Shown: in pieces, positions 8,719 through 15,375 of the stretch
How positions within the stretch are numbered: the stretch's first letter is position 1
How the letters are laid out: every line of letters begins with the position of its first letter
Source of the DNA: an uncultured Bacteroidota bacterium
GTDB taxonomy: Bacteria; Bacteroidota; Bacteroidia; 2-12-FULL-35-15
DNA: 34,670 nucleotides
NCBI GenBank assembly: GCA_903870175.1
Contig: CAIQBY010000391.1
Span: forward strand, 1-34,670
Direction: 5' to 3'
The notes under the pieces: generated by a model
What the model was told of the DNA's origin: nothing
What the model saw: the letters and a program-made list of their open reading frames with translations, nothing else
The model's database searches: none
Program-made: the position numbers and the translations under genes

Positions 8719-10665
8719 ATGGCATCTCCTAAAAACAATAAGAATAAAAACACCAGGCCGGTTGCAGCTAAAGCAAGTAGCAAAGCTATTGACAGGAAAC
8801 TAATTATCAGGCTTTCTCTTTTCCTGTTTATCATTTCATTTCTTCTTTATGTAAATACGTTGCATCATAATTATGTGCTGGATGATGCAGCTGTGATTAA
8901 AGAGAATACGCTTACAAAGGGCGGCATTCACTCCATTCCGAAAATATTATCATCCTGTTATCGCGAAGGATATGTAAATAATGACCACGGAATTTATCGT
9001 CCGCTTACTAAAGTTATGTTTGCCATTGAATGGCAGATAGCGCCAAACAAACCATTTTTAGGGCATTTGATGAATGTTATTTTTTATTCGCTTACCTGCG
9101 TATTTCTTTTTATGGTGCTGCTGAGGTTTATTAAAATCAATGTTTATATTTTATTCTTTGCTGCATTACTCTTTGCTGTTCATCCTATACATACCGAAGT
9201 TGTGGCGAATATCAAGAGCAGGGATGAAATTATGAGTGCTTTCTTTTTATTGATTTCGCTGCTTGCGATTCATAAATATATTATTAACCGGAAAATACTG
9301 TTATTGATTTCTTCGTTAATCAGTTTCTTTCTTGCACTGTTATCAAAGGAATCAGCGATAATGTATGTGGCAATTGTTCCGCTGGTAATTTATTATTTTG
9401 CAGAAACAAGTGTGAAGGAAAACCTGAAAGTAACTGCTTTGACAGCTGTTACAGCCATCGCCTATTTATGTCTTCATCTTAAAGTGATGGGTGCAATTGG
9501 TATCCCGAACATACATCCTACAGATAATTCGCTGCTGATGGCAACCAACTTCTTTCAGCAAAAAGCAACTGCTGTTTATATTTTAGGAAAGTATTTATTG
9601 CTCTTATTTTTCCCTCATCCATTGTCAAGCGATTATTCTTTCAGCACTATTCCTATCGTTACTTCGGCAGGCAATGCAGGGTTTTTACTGGCTTTTCTTA
9701 TTCACATTTCCTTATTGATATATGCGATAATGAAATTTAAACAGAAACAATTTCTTTCCTTTTGTATCCTGTTTTATCTGGTAAGTATTTCCATTGCTTC
9801 CAATATGTTTATGATTATCGGAACCAATATGGCTGAACGTCTTTTGTTTTTTCCTTCCATCGCCTTTTCACTGGCAATAGCTTATTTTGTTGGCAAGCTG
9901 GCGAAGCTGGATTTCAAAATTCTTTATCCTAAAATGAATATTATTTTAAAGGCAAACAAATTGGTGATGCTTGTTTTCGGTGTTATATTAATATTGTTCT
10001 CGATGAAAACAATTGCCAGAAATAAAGTATGGCAAAACGGAGTATTATTATACGAAACTGATTTGAAAACAGTGCCCAACAGCACTCACCTTTTGCTTTT
10101 TCATGCTGATAATTTAACCTTGAAAGACTCATTAATAGGGCTAAGTGACGAGGCAAGAAAAATGAGGTTTGCTACCGCGCAAAAAGAAATTGACAAGCTG
10201 CTTAATATTTATGAAATGATGCCTGATGCGCATAATGTGGCTGGCAGAATTTGGTACGAATATAAAAATTATGATTCGGCATATAAGGAATACAGCCGCG
10301 CTTTGTATCTTAATTCGGGCACTGCATCGTATCACAATAATGTGGCTACCTGTTATTTCTCCACCGGAAAGTTCAGAGAAGCTGCTAAAGAATTTAAACA
10401 ATCAACTCAACTTAATCCCAACGATGCCGATGTTTTCTGTAATCTTGGAAGTGCGTATGGCGAGATTGGGCAAGGCTTTTTAAGAAATAAAGTGAGCGAC
10501 AGTGCACTTATTTATTTACATCTTGCCATTGATAATTTCACTATTGCAACTCAGAAAAAGCCTGACTATAAATCTGCTTTCCAGTTTTTAGGACTTACTT
10601 ATAATAGTATTGGAGATACCATAAATGGTCAAAAATATCTAAATGTTGCCAATCAACTAAAATAG
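8719..10665 (+). CDS. TMTC-like multi-pass membrane protein (GT-C fold) with C-terminal TPRs
   Basis: 648 residues. After a basic, disordered 30-residue head come about ten membrane segments. Conserved GT-C/TMTC-style motifs: NYVLDDAAVIKEN (acidic pair in the first periplasmic loop), GIYRPLTKVMF, AVHPIHTEVVANIKSRDEIM and ALLSKESAIMY. From about residue 495 there are TPR helices (NYDSAYKEYSRALYLNSGTA, KFREAAKEFKQSTQLNPNDA, PDYKSAFQFLGLTYNSIGD). Eukaryotic TMTC1-4 are O-mannosyltransferases with this layout; bacterial relatives are usually annotated only as TPR or DUF1736-type proteins. By inference it is a polyprenyl-phosphate-sugar-dependent glycosyltransferase acting on exported protein, but acceptor and donor are unknown. 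Inner membrane. Monocistronic and ends in a bidirectional terminator. Confidence 0.85.
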   Translation: MASPKNNKNKNTRPVAAKASSKAIDRKLIIRLSLFLFIISFLLYVNTLHHNYVLDDAAVIKENTLTKGGIHSIPKILSSCYREGYVNNDHGIYRPLTKVMFAIEWQIAPNKPFLGHLMNVIFYSLTCVFLFMVLLRFIKINVYILFFAALLFAVHPIHTEVVANIKSRDEIMSAFFLLISLLAIHKYIINRKILLLISSLISFFLALLSKESAIMYVAIVPLVIYYFAETSVKENLKVTALTAVTAIAYLCLHLKVMGAIGIPNIHPTDNSLLMATNFFQQKATAVYILGKYLLLLFFPHPLSSDYSFSTIPIVTSAGNAGFLLAFLIHISLLIYAIMKFKQKQFLSFCILFYLVSISIASNMFMIIGTNMAERLLFFPSIAFSLAIAYFVGKLAKLDFKILYPKMNIILKANKLVMLVFGVILILFSMKTIARNKVWQNGVLLYETDLKTVPNSTHLLLFHADNLTLKDSLIGLSDEARKMRFATAQKEIDKLLNIYEMMPDAHNVAGRIWYEYKNYDSAYKEYSRALYLNSGTASYHNNVATCYFSTGKFREAAKEFKQSTQLNPNDADVFCNLGSAYGEIGQGFLRNKVSDSALIYLHLAIDNFTIATQKKPDYKSAFQFLGLTYNSIGDTINGQKYLNVANQLK

Positions 10666-10705
10666 TTTATTGGTCATTAGTCATTGGTTTATTAGTTTCT
10701 GTAAT

Positions 10706-10738
10706 AAAAAAAGTCCTGTATTTCTACAGGACTTTTTT
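10706..10738. terminator. Bidirectional intrinsic terminator
   Basis: Stem AAAAAAGTCCTGTA / TACAGGACTTTTTT with a TTTC loop, A-tract on one side and T-tract on the other. It sits between convergent genes (stop at 10665 and stop at 10776) and can serve both. Confidence 0.9.
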
Positions 10739-10775
10739 ATTTTATTATAATCCATCAAAGTTTATTTTTCGGAAA

Positions 10776-11417
10776 TTAATTGGTAATACATCCGAACGGC
10801 TCTGACGGCGGACCATCGCCGGCACTATTATTACCGATTACGATAAACCATGTTTTCACTCCCAATTTTTTCGGCGTTGCAATACAAGTTGTTTTGTGAA
10901 GAATATCGGGATTGGAAGCAACAAAATTTGCCAGCACCGTAGGGTCGAGTGTTGTTTCCTTCAAACGATAAATTCTGGATGTATCTTCCTTATTAAAAGT
11001 AATTTTTGCAGTACCCGGCAATACACCCTGTTCTGCTTTTCCGCCTTCAATAATTCCGGGCAAACCCAAATCGGCAACATCGGCTTCGGTAACCGAAAAA
11101 CCCAATTTTTTCCATGCTTCCACATCATCCGGATATTGCTGTTCCACCACTGTGGCACCAGCGTTATACGAATCCACAGCATCATCATTTCCATTGGTAA
11201 CACCTGTGGTGGCTGACAAAGCGTTATTATCCGCATCCGTTTTAGTAGTAATGGCTTTGGATAAAATGGTGGTTTTTGCCTGCACATCGGCTCCTGATGT
11301 TGCCACTGCCGGATTACCATCGCCAGCCATATTGTTGCCTACGGTTACAAAATGGTCTTTGTTGGTTGTTGAATTTGCATTCTTTTTCGCTCTTAAAATT
11401 TTTTGCTTTTTTTTCAT
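10776..11417 (-). CDS. Unknown protein with duplicated GNNxAGDG motif
   Basis: 213 residues, unrecognised. It starts MKKKQKILRAKKNANSTT, very basic with no signal peptide, then FVTVGNNMAGDGNPAVAT. A low-complexity Ala/Thr/Asp region follows (to about residue 95), then a compact domain (YPDDVEAWKKLGFSVTEADV ... DPTVLANFVASNPDILHKT), and near the C-terminus a second copy of the first motif, WFIVIGNNSAGDGPPSEP. The repeated (V/I)GNNxAGDGxP suggests two equivalent loops, perhaps metal- or ligand-binding, but this is inference. It lies downstream, on the same strand, of the 21-bp array at 11556-11870 and of the HTH gene at 12006-12242. The ATG at 11417 is the only sensible start. Confidence 0.75.
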   Translation of the reverse strand: MKKKQKILRAKKNANSTTNKDHFVTVGNNMAGDGNPAVATSGADVQAKTTILSKAITTKTDADNNALSATTGVTNGNDDAVDSYNAGATVVEQQYPDDVEAWKKLGFSVTEADVADLGLPGIIEGGKAEQGVLPGTAKITFNKEDTSRIYRLKETTLDPTVLANFVASNPDILHKTTCIATPKKLGVKTWFIVIGNNSAGDGPPSEPFGCITN

Positions 11418-12005
11418 TTTAATTATTATTAATCATTGTTATTAATTTAATCCTACTACTACTTTTTTCTCCATATAATGAGCATTTAATTGATTTCATT
11501 GACTTTTAGCTATTCTTTCCAGAATATTTAACTGGATGAAAAATGATTTTTCTTCATGAAAAACCATTTTTGCACCGTGTAGGATGACTTTTGTTACGTG
11601 TACAGTCATTTTTCCTGCGTGTAGAATGACTTTTGTTACATGTACAGCCATTTTTCCTGCGTGTACAGTCATTTTTCTTACGTGTAGCATCATTTTTCTT
11701 ATGTGTAGATTGACTTTTGCAACGTGTACAGCTATTTTTATTACGTGTAGAATCACTTTTGCAACGTGTACAGTCATTTTTATTACGTGTAGCATCATTT
11801 TTCTTATGTGTAGAATGACTTTTCTTACATGTACAGCTTCTTTACTTATACCAAAAACCATTTTTGCAGCAGTTAATCTATTTGTTATTTCCGGTGAATT
11901 CATTTTTATAAAACAGCCGGTAATACATAATACCGAAATTTAATGACACAAAGGTATTGTGGTTATTACGCATTGGTATCCCTAATCAGGTAGGTTTCAA
12001 AACGC
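11418..12005. other. Spacer holding repeat array 1; no convincing gene
   Basis: 588 bases between the HTH gene and the unknown gene. The middle is the 21-bp array described separately. The 138 bases next to the unknown gene are AT-rich and should hold its promoter, though no TAnnTTTG was found. The ORFs here (135 aa minus, 119 aa plus) exist because the repeat unit is stop-free and 21 is divisible by 3. Confidence 0.7.
11556..11870. repeat. Array 1: 15 tandem degenerate units, exact 21-bp period
   Basis: Fifteen contiguous units of exactly 21 bp with no indels, thirteen of them clear. Two main unit types tend to alternate: GTGTAGAATGACTTTTGTTA and GTGTACAGTCATTTTTCTTA (each missing its last base here). 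A T4-T5 tract recurs at the same place in each unit, so the tracts sit every two helical turns. Units differ at a few positions each, unlike a fresh slippage array. There are no spacers, so it is not a CRISPR. Read from the minus strand it encodes heptads of the form HVxKMTV. Confidence 0.93.
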
Positions 12006-12242
12006 CTACCAATTAACGGTTTCCACATAATAAAACAATTTTAAAGCTATCCTCGTCAACTGGGCAAACGAATTAACATGAAATAAATTATACAACGCTT
12101 TGATAGCCGCCTCTACCGAATGAATGTTGATACCTGTTTTTTCAGAAATCTTCTTTTTACTCCATCCCAACGGTACTTCTTTCAGCATTGTCGCCATATT
12201 ATCCGTACAACCATTTTTATCTCTTTTCAATTTTTCATTCAT
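12006..12242 (-). CDS. Orphan LuxR/GerE-type HTH protein
   Basis: About 78 residues from the chosen ATG at 12242; the track ORF extends to 12350 but its first 36 residues look like read-through of an AT-rich spacer. The core LGWSKKKISEKTGINIHSVEAAIKALYNLFHVNSFAQLTRIAL aligns by eye with the LuxR C-terminal HTH: SKKKISEKTGI corresponds to NKEIAxxL, HSVEAAIKALYNLFHV to TVxxHxxxIxxKLGV. No receiver or ligand-binding domain is present. By inference it is a small DNA-binding regulator. It is on the same strand as, and upstream of, array 1 and the unknown gene, so it may regulate that locus. Confidence 0.65.
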   Translation of the reverse strand: MNEKLKRDKNGCTDNMATMLKEVPLGWSKKKISEKTGINIHSVEAAIKALYNLFHVNSFAQLTRIALKLFYYVETVNW

Positions 12243-12437
12243 TATAATATGTATTAAATTATTCTCTGAAAAGTAATCATTAATAAATGAAAGGTTTTTA
12301 TTCGGCTGTTTATTGATGTTTCGGAGGGTTGGATTATTGGAAACAACCAAATCAGGAATACGTTTTATACTATTTGCAATTGTATATAATTACTAAACTA
12401 TCTTTAAATATTAATGGTTCGGCTTCTTATTATTCCA

Positions 12438-12445
12438 TACATTTG
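12438..12445 (+). promoter_or_regulatory. Putative -7 element for the T9SS cargo gene
   Basis: TACATTTG fits TAnnTTTG and ends 29 bases before the ATG at 12475. No clear -33 element. The spacer 12351-12474 contains nothing else notable. Confidence 0.4.
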
Positions 12446-12474
12446 TTTGGAATTTCATCTTTAATATAATAACA

Positions 12475-13659
12475 ATGAAAAAAATTCGATTAACAATAGC
12501 GATTATTTTTGCTTCAGTAATTTGCAAATCACAATGGACTCAAGTGAATAATGGTCTGACAGCAAATTATGTAACTTCAATAATAAACGTTGGGACAAAT
12601 CTTTTTGCAGGAACAAACTTTGGAATATTTCTATCAACTGATAATGGAAATAGTTGGACAGCAACCAATACAGGCTTAACCAACACCAATGTTTTATTAT
12701 TAGGTACAGAAGGAACAAATATTTTTGCAAGCACAATTGGTATGTCTTTATCAACAAATAATGGAAGCAACTGGCTACCAATAAATACAGGATTGACTAA
12801 TGATACTGTAATATCATTAGCAATAAGCGGAAATAAAATATTTGCAGGCACATATAAAGGAGTGTTTTTATCCACAAATAATGGAAGTACCTGGACAGCT
12901 GCAGGACTGACTGGCATTAATATTGCTTCATTAGCCACTGACGGAGTAAACACATTTGCGGGAACTTCAGGAGGTGTGTATTTATCTGCAAATGATGGAG
13001 GCAGCTGGGCACCGGTAAATGCAGGGTTGACAATAGCTTCAAGAATCCAGTCATTAGGTATTTTTGGGACAACTGTTTTCGCAGGAAATAGTACGGGTTT
13101 TTTGTTTACATCCTCTAATAATGGTAACAATTGGGCAGCGGCAAGTAATGGTTTGATAGCGATAGGTTCACCTATTTTTTCTTTCGCTAAAAGTGGAACA
13201 AGTATATTTGCTGGCGGTGGTACCGGAGTTTTTTTATCTACTAACAATGGAAACAATTGGATAACAGTTGACTCGGGATTAACAGACATGCACGTTCAGC
13301 AATTAGCAATAAATGGTACAGATTTATTTGCGGCAACCTATGGTGGTGGAATATTTAGACGACCTTTATCAGAAATGACAAGCATCTCCGAAATCACCAA
13401 TCCCGAATCCCTCACCCTCTACCCCAACCCAGCCACCACTTCTTTCACCATAGAAAGCACCAACAAAATACAAAGTATAAAAGTGGTTGATATAATTTGC
13501 AATGAGATTCTGTCCTTCGACAAGCTCAGGATGACGCAAAGCGAAACTGTTGACGTTAGCGGCATAGCCAAAGGAATTTATTTTGTGCAGATAACAGTGG
13601 ATTCGGCAGGCTCACCAACCAATAAAAATGTTATCAATAAGAAAATAGTGGTGCAATAG
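12475..13659 (+). CDS. Secreted BNR-like seven-blade propeller with T9SS C-terminal sorting domain
   Basis: 394 residues. The signal peptide is MKKIRLTIAIIFASVICKSQ. Residues about 22-305 are seven repeats of about 40 residues with the pattern VxxLxxxGTNxFAGTxxGxFLSTNNGxxW, containing Asp-box-type turns (STDNGNSWT, STNNGSTWT), so one full beta-propeller is likely. The end is a type A T9SS sorting domain: LTLYPNPATTSFTIES ... GIYFVQITVD ... KKIVVQ. It should be exported by Sec, cross the outer membrane by T9SS and be anchored or released. The sorting domain is C-rich on the plus strand (CCCTCACCCTCTACCCC) against an AT-rich body, and it contains an inserted dispersed repeat (see repeat at 13514). 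Ligand unknown. Confidence 0.92.
   Translation: MKKIRLTIAIIFASVICKSQWTQVNNGLTANYVTSIINVGTNLFAGTNFGIFLSTDNGNSWTATNTGLTNTNVLLLGTEGTNIFASTIGMSLSTNNGSNWLPINTGLTNDTVISLAISGNKIFAGTYKGVFLSTNNGSTWTAAGLTGINIASLATDGVNTFAGTSGGVYLSANDGGSWAPVNAGLTIASRIQSLGIFGTTVFAGNSTGFLFTSSNNGNNWAAASNGLIAIGSPIFSFAKSGTSIFAGGGTGVFLSTNNGNNWITVDSGLTDMHVQQLAINGTDLFAATYGGGIFRRPLSEMTSISEITNPESLTLYPNPATTSFTIESTNKIQSIKVVDIICNEILSFDKLRMTQSETVDVSGIAKGIYFVQITVDSAGSPTNKNVINKKIVVQ
13514..13535 (+). repeat. Dispersed short repeat inside the T9SS sorting domain
   Basis: CTTCGACAAGCTCAGGATGA is a member of the short repeat family common between genes in Bacteroidota. Here it is in frame and translated as SFDKLRMT, between two strands of the sorting domain. 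Related copies are at 32023 and 32061. Confidence 0.8.
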
Positions 13660-13731
13660 TACTTCTCAAAATAAACTACTTAAAACTTTATGTAGAGTAT
13701 TTAATTAAAAATAAGAGAGTAGTAAAAGAAG

Positions 13732-13739
13732 TATCTTTG
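13732..13739 (+). promoter_or_regulatory. Putative -7 element of the toxin-antitoxin operon
   Basis: TATCTTTG matches TAnnTTTG and ends 18 bases before the antitoxin ATG. No -33 TTTG is evident. Confidence 0.5.
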
Positions 13740-13757
13740 TAAGAAAATAAAAGAACA

Positions 13758-13952
13758 ATGAAAGGGATAACTTATATAAAAGATAAAAGCAATCGTAAAA
13801 AAGCAATTGTAATAGAATTAAAAACCATTAAAAAAAACGAAGAAGAAATACACGAACTGATTGATGCGTTGGTGGCTGAAAGCAGAAGTGATGATGAATT
13901 GATAAGTTGGGAAGATGCGAAAAAGCAATTGAAGAAAAAAGGAAAGCTATGA
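13758..13952 (+). CDS. RelB-like antitoxin of a type II toxin-antitoxin pair
   Basis: 64 residues. A strand-rich start (MKGITYIKDKSNRKKAIVIELK) is followed by an acidic helix, EEEIHELIDALVAESRSDDE, and the tail ISWEDAKKQLKKKGKL, the usual end of small Bacteroidota antitoxins paired with RelE/ParE toxins. The stop overlaps the toxin start (ATGA), indicating translational coupling. By family it binds and neutralises the toxin and represses the operon. The match rests on length, tail and context, with no single diagnostic motif. Confidence 0.82.
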   Translation: MKGITYIKDKSNRKKAIVIELKTIKKNEEEIHELIDALVAESRSDDELISWEDAKKQLKKKGKL

Positions 13953-14209
13953 GTTTTTCTATTCGTATCAGAAAGCAGGCATTAAAAGAAATAGAAAAAT
14001 TACCTTCCAAAAACAGTATAGAAATAAGTAAAGCGATAGACAGTCTTTCATTTGAACCACGCCCTGTTGGTTGCAAAAAACTAAAAGGGCAATCAGAAAC
14101 TATTTGGAGAATAAAAGTTGGATATTTTCGCATTCTCTATATTATTGAAGACAAAATAAAAATTGTGGAAATAAGAAAGATTGGAAACAGAAAGGATGTT
14201 TATAAATAG
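13949..14209 (+). CDS. RelE/ParE-family toxin
   Basis: 86 residues from the ATG at 13949, which overlaps the antitoxin stop; the track start at 13907 runs inside the antitoxin gene and is wrong. Typical RelE/ParE fold: MSFSIRIRKQALKEIEKLP, then RPVGCKKLKGQSETIWRIKVGYFRILYIIED, then the last strand KIVEIRKIGNRKDVYK. RelE relatives cut mRNA in the ribosomal A site; ParE relatives poison gyrase. The basic residues (Lys-Leu, Arg-x-Gly-x-Tyr-Arg, final Arg-x-Asp-Val-Tyr) fit the RelE side. A terminator follows at 14233. Confidence 0.92.
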   Translation: MSFSIRIRKQALKEIEKLPSKNSIEISKAIDSLSFEPRPVGCKKLKGQSETIWRIKVGYFRILYIIEDKIKIVEIRKIGNRKDVYK

Positions 14210-14232
14210 ATTATAAAATAAAACGATAAAAC

Positions 14233-14268
14233 AAAAAACTCTTTACAGAAAACGTAAGGAGTTTTTTT
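14233..14268 (+). terminator. Intrinsic terminator after the toxin gene
   Basis: Stem AAAAAACTCTTTAC / GTAAGGAGTTTTTTT with a 7-base loop and one G-T wobble, ending in seven T. Confidence 0.85.
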
Positions 14269-14321
14269 ATGTTCTAAACTTAAAACATTATGACGCTGAT
14301 AATTTATGATTTGACCCAATA

Positions 14322-14354
14322 TTTGTTAAGGTAATGAGTGATTTGGTTTATTTG
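14322..14354 (+). promoter_or_regulatory. Putative promoter of the M23 peptidase operon
   Basis: TTTG at 14322-14325 and TTTATTTG at 14347-14354 (7 of 8 to TAnnTTTG) are spaced by 21 bases, as in the Bacteroidota -33/-7 promoter. The ATG at 14383 follows after 28 bases. This is the best-formed promoter in the window. Confidence 0.5.
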
Positions 14355-14382
14355 CGTAAATTCGCAATCCCGAAAAGAAATA

Positions 14383-15354
14383 ATGAGCAAGATAAAATAT
14401 AAGTTTAATACAAAATCGCTGTCGTTTGAGAAGGATATTGTGCCGCTGCGAAAGAGAATCTGGCAGGTGGTATCGTATCTGGCTACGGGTTTGTTTTTTG
14501 CTACTGTTACTATCGGGCTTGCATATAAATATCTTGATTCGCCAAAGGAAAAGCAGTTGCAGCGGGAGATTGCCGAACTTAATCTTCAGTACGAATTGCT
14601 GAACAGCAGGATGCGGGAGGTGAGCGACGTGCTGAGTGATATTCAGGAACGGGATAATAATATTTACAGAACTATATTTGAGACGGATGCTATTCCTGAA
14701 ACGATTCGGAAAGCCGGATTTGGCGGGGTGGAGCGGTATAAGGAATTGAAGGGATACGAAAATTCGGACCTGATGATTGAGAGTACTCAGAAGCTGGACC
14801 GGATAAGCAAGCAGCTTTATATTCAGTCGAAATCGTTTGACGAAGTGGTGAAACTGGTGAAGGATAAAGAGAAGCTATTGGCATCTATACCTGCCATTCA
14901 GCCGATTGCGAATAAGGATTTAAAACATATTCCGTCGGGTTACGGCTGGCGTACCGACCCTATTTATAAGACAGGTGAGTTTCATCCCGGACTTGATTTT
15001 ACTGCCAACATAGGCACCGAAATATATGCTACCGGAGATGGCATAGTAACCACGGCTGACGCGGTGATGCAGGGATACGGCAATCATGTGGTAATAAATC
15101 ACGGCTTTGGATATCAGACGCTTTACGGCCACATGAGCAGAATAAAAGTGAAGATAGGACAACACGTAAAACGCGGCGAATTGATTGGATGGGTTGGCAG
15201 CACAGGGCGTTCGACAGGTCCTCACGTACATTATGAAGTTATTAAAAACGGAGAGAAAGTAAACCCCATTAACTTTTTCTTCAACGACCTGTCGGCAGCG
15301 GCTTATCAGCAGTTGATAAAACTTTCTACCCAACCTTCGCAATCATTCGATTAA
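14383..15354 (+). CDS. M23-family metallopeptidase, membrane-anchored (peptidoglycan hydrolase)
   Basis: 323 residues from the ATG at 14383 (MSKIKYKFNTKSLSFEKD); the track start at 14338 is inside the promoter. Layout: short cytoplasmic head, one membrane segment (VVSYLATGLFFATVTIGLAY), a coiled-coil-like region (KEKQLQREIAELNLQYELLNSRMREVSDVLSD), then the LytM/M23 domain. Zn ligands are all visible: HPGLDF near residue 204 (H and D), and GPHVHYEV near 281 (HxH). Flanking signatures SGYGWRTDP, GHMSRIKVKIGQHVKRGELIGWVGSTGRS are complete, so it should be an active endopeptidase cutting peptide cross-links, rather than a degenerate activator. First gene of an operon that ends in a MerR regulator, a pairing often seen in Bacteroidota. 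Confidence 0.95.
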   Translation: MSKIKYKFNTKSLSFEKDIVPLRKRIWQVVSYLATGLFFATVTIGLAYKYLDSPKEKQLQREIAELNLQYELLNSRMREVSDVLSDIQERDNNIYRTIFETDAIPETIRKAGFGGVERYKELKGYENSDLMIESTQKLDRISKQLYIQSKSFDEVVKLVKDKEKLLASIPAIQPIANKDLKHIPSGYGWRTDPIYKTGEFHPGLDFTANIGTEIYATGDGIVTTADAVMQGYGNHVVINHGFGYQTLYGHMSRIKVKIGQHVKRGELIGWVGSTGRSTGPHVHYEVIKNGEKVNPINFFFNDLSAAAYQQLIKLSTQPSQSFD

Positions 15355-15375
15355 TGTTTTCACCTGAATTTGTTT

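Noticed and set aside
11556-11870. CRISPR array
   Set aside because: Units are contiguous with no spacers, the unit is 21 bp, and no cas gene is present. The same holds for arrays 2 and 3.
11496-11943. ORFs of 135 aa (minus) and 119 aa (plus) over array 1
   Set aside because: Both strands are open because the unit is stop-free and 21 bp is a multiple of three; composition is pure repeat with no signal or domain. Kept only as a low-probability idea in the findings.
12243-12350. N-terminal 36 residues of the HTH track ORF
   Set aside because: Low-complexity AT-rich translation with no relation to the HTH domain; an ATG directly before the domain is better.
12567-13289. 240-aa minus-strand ORF
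   Set aside because: Antisense to the propeller repeats of the T9SS cargo gene; the repeated blades leave the opposite strand open.
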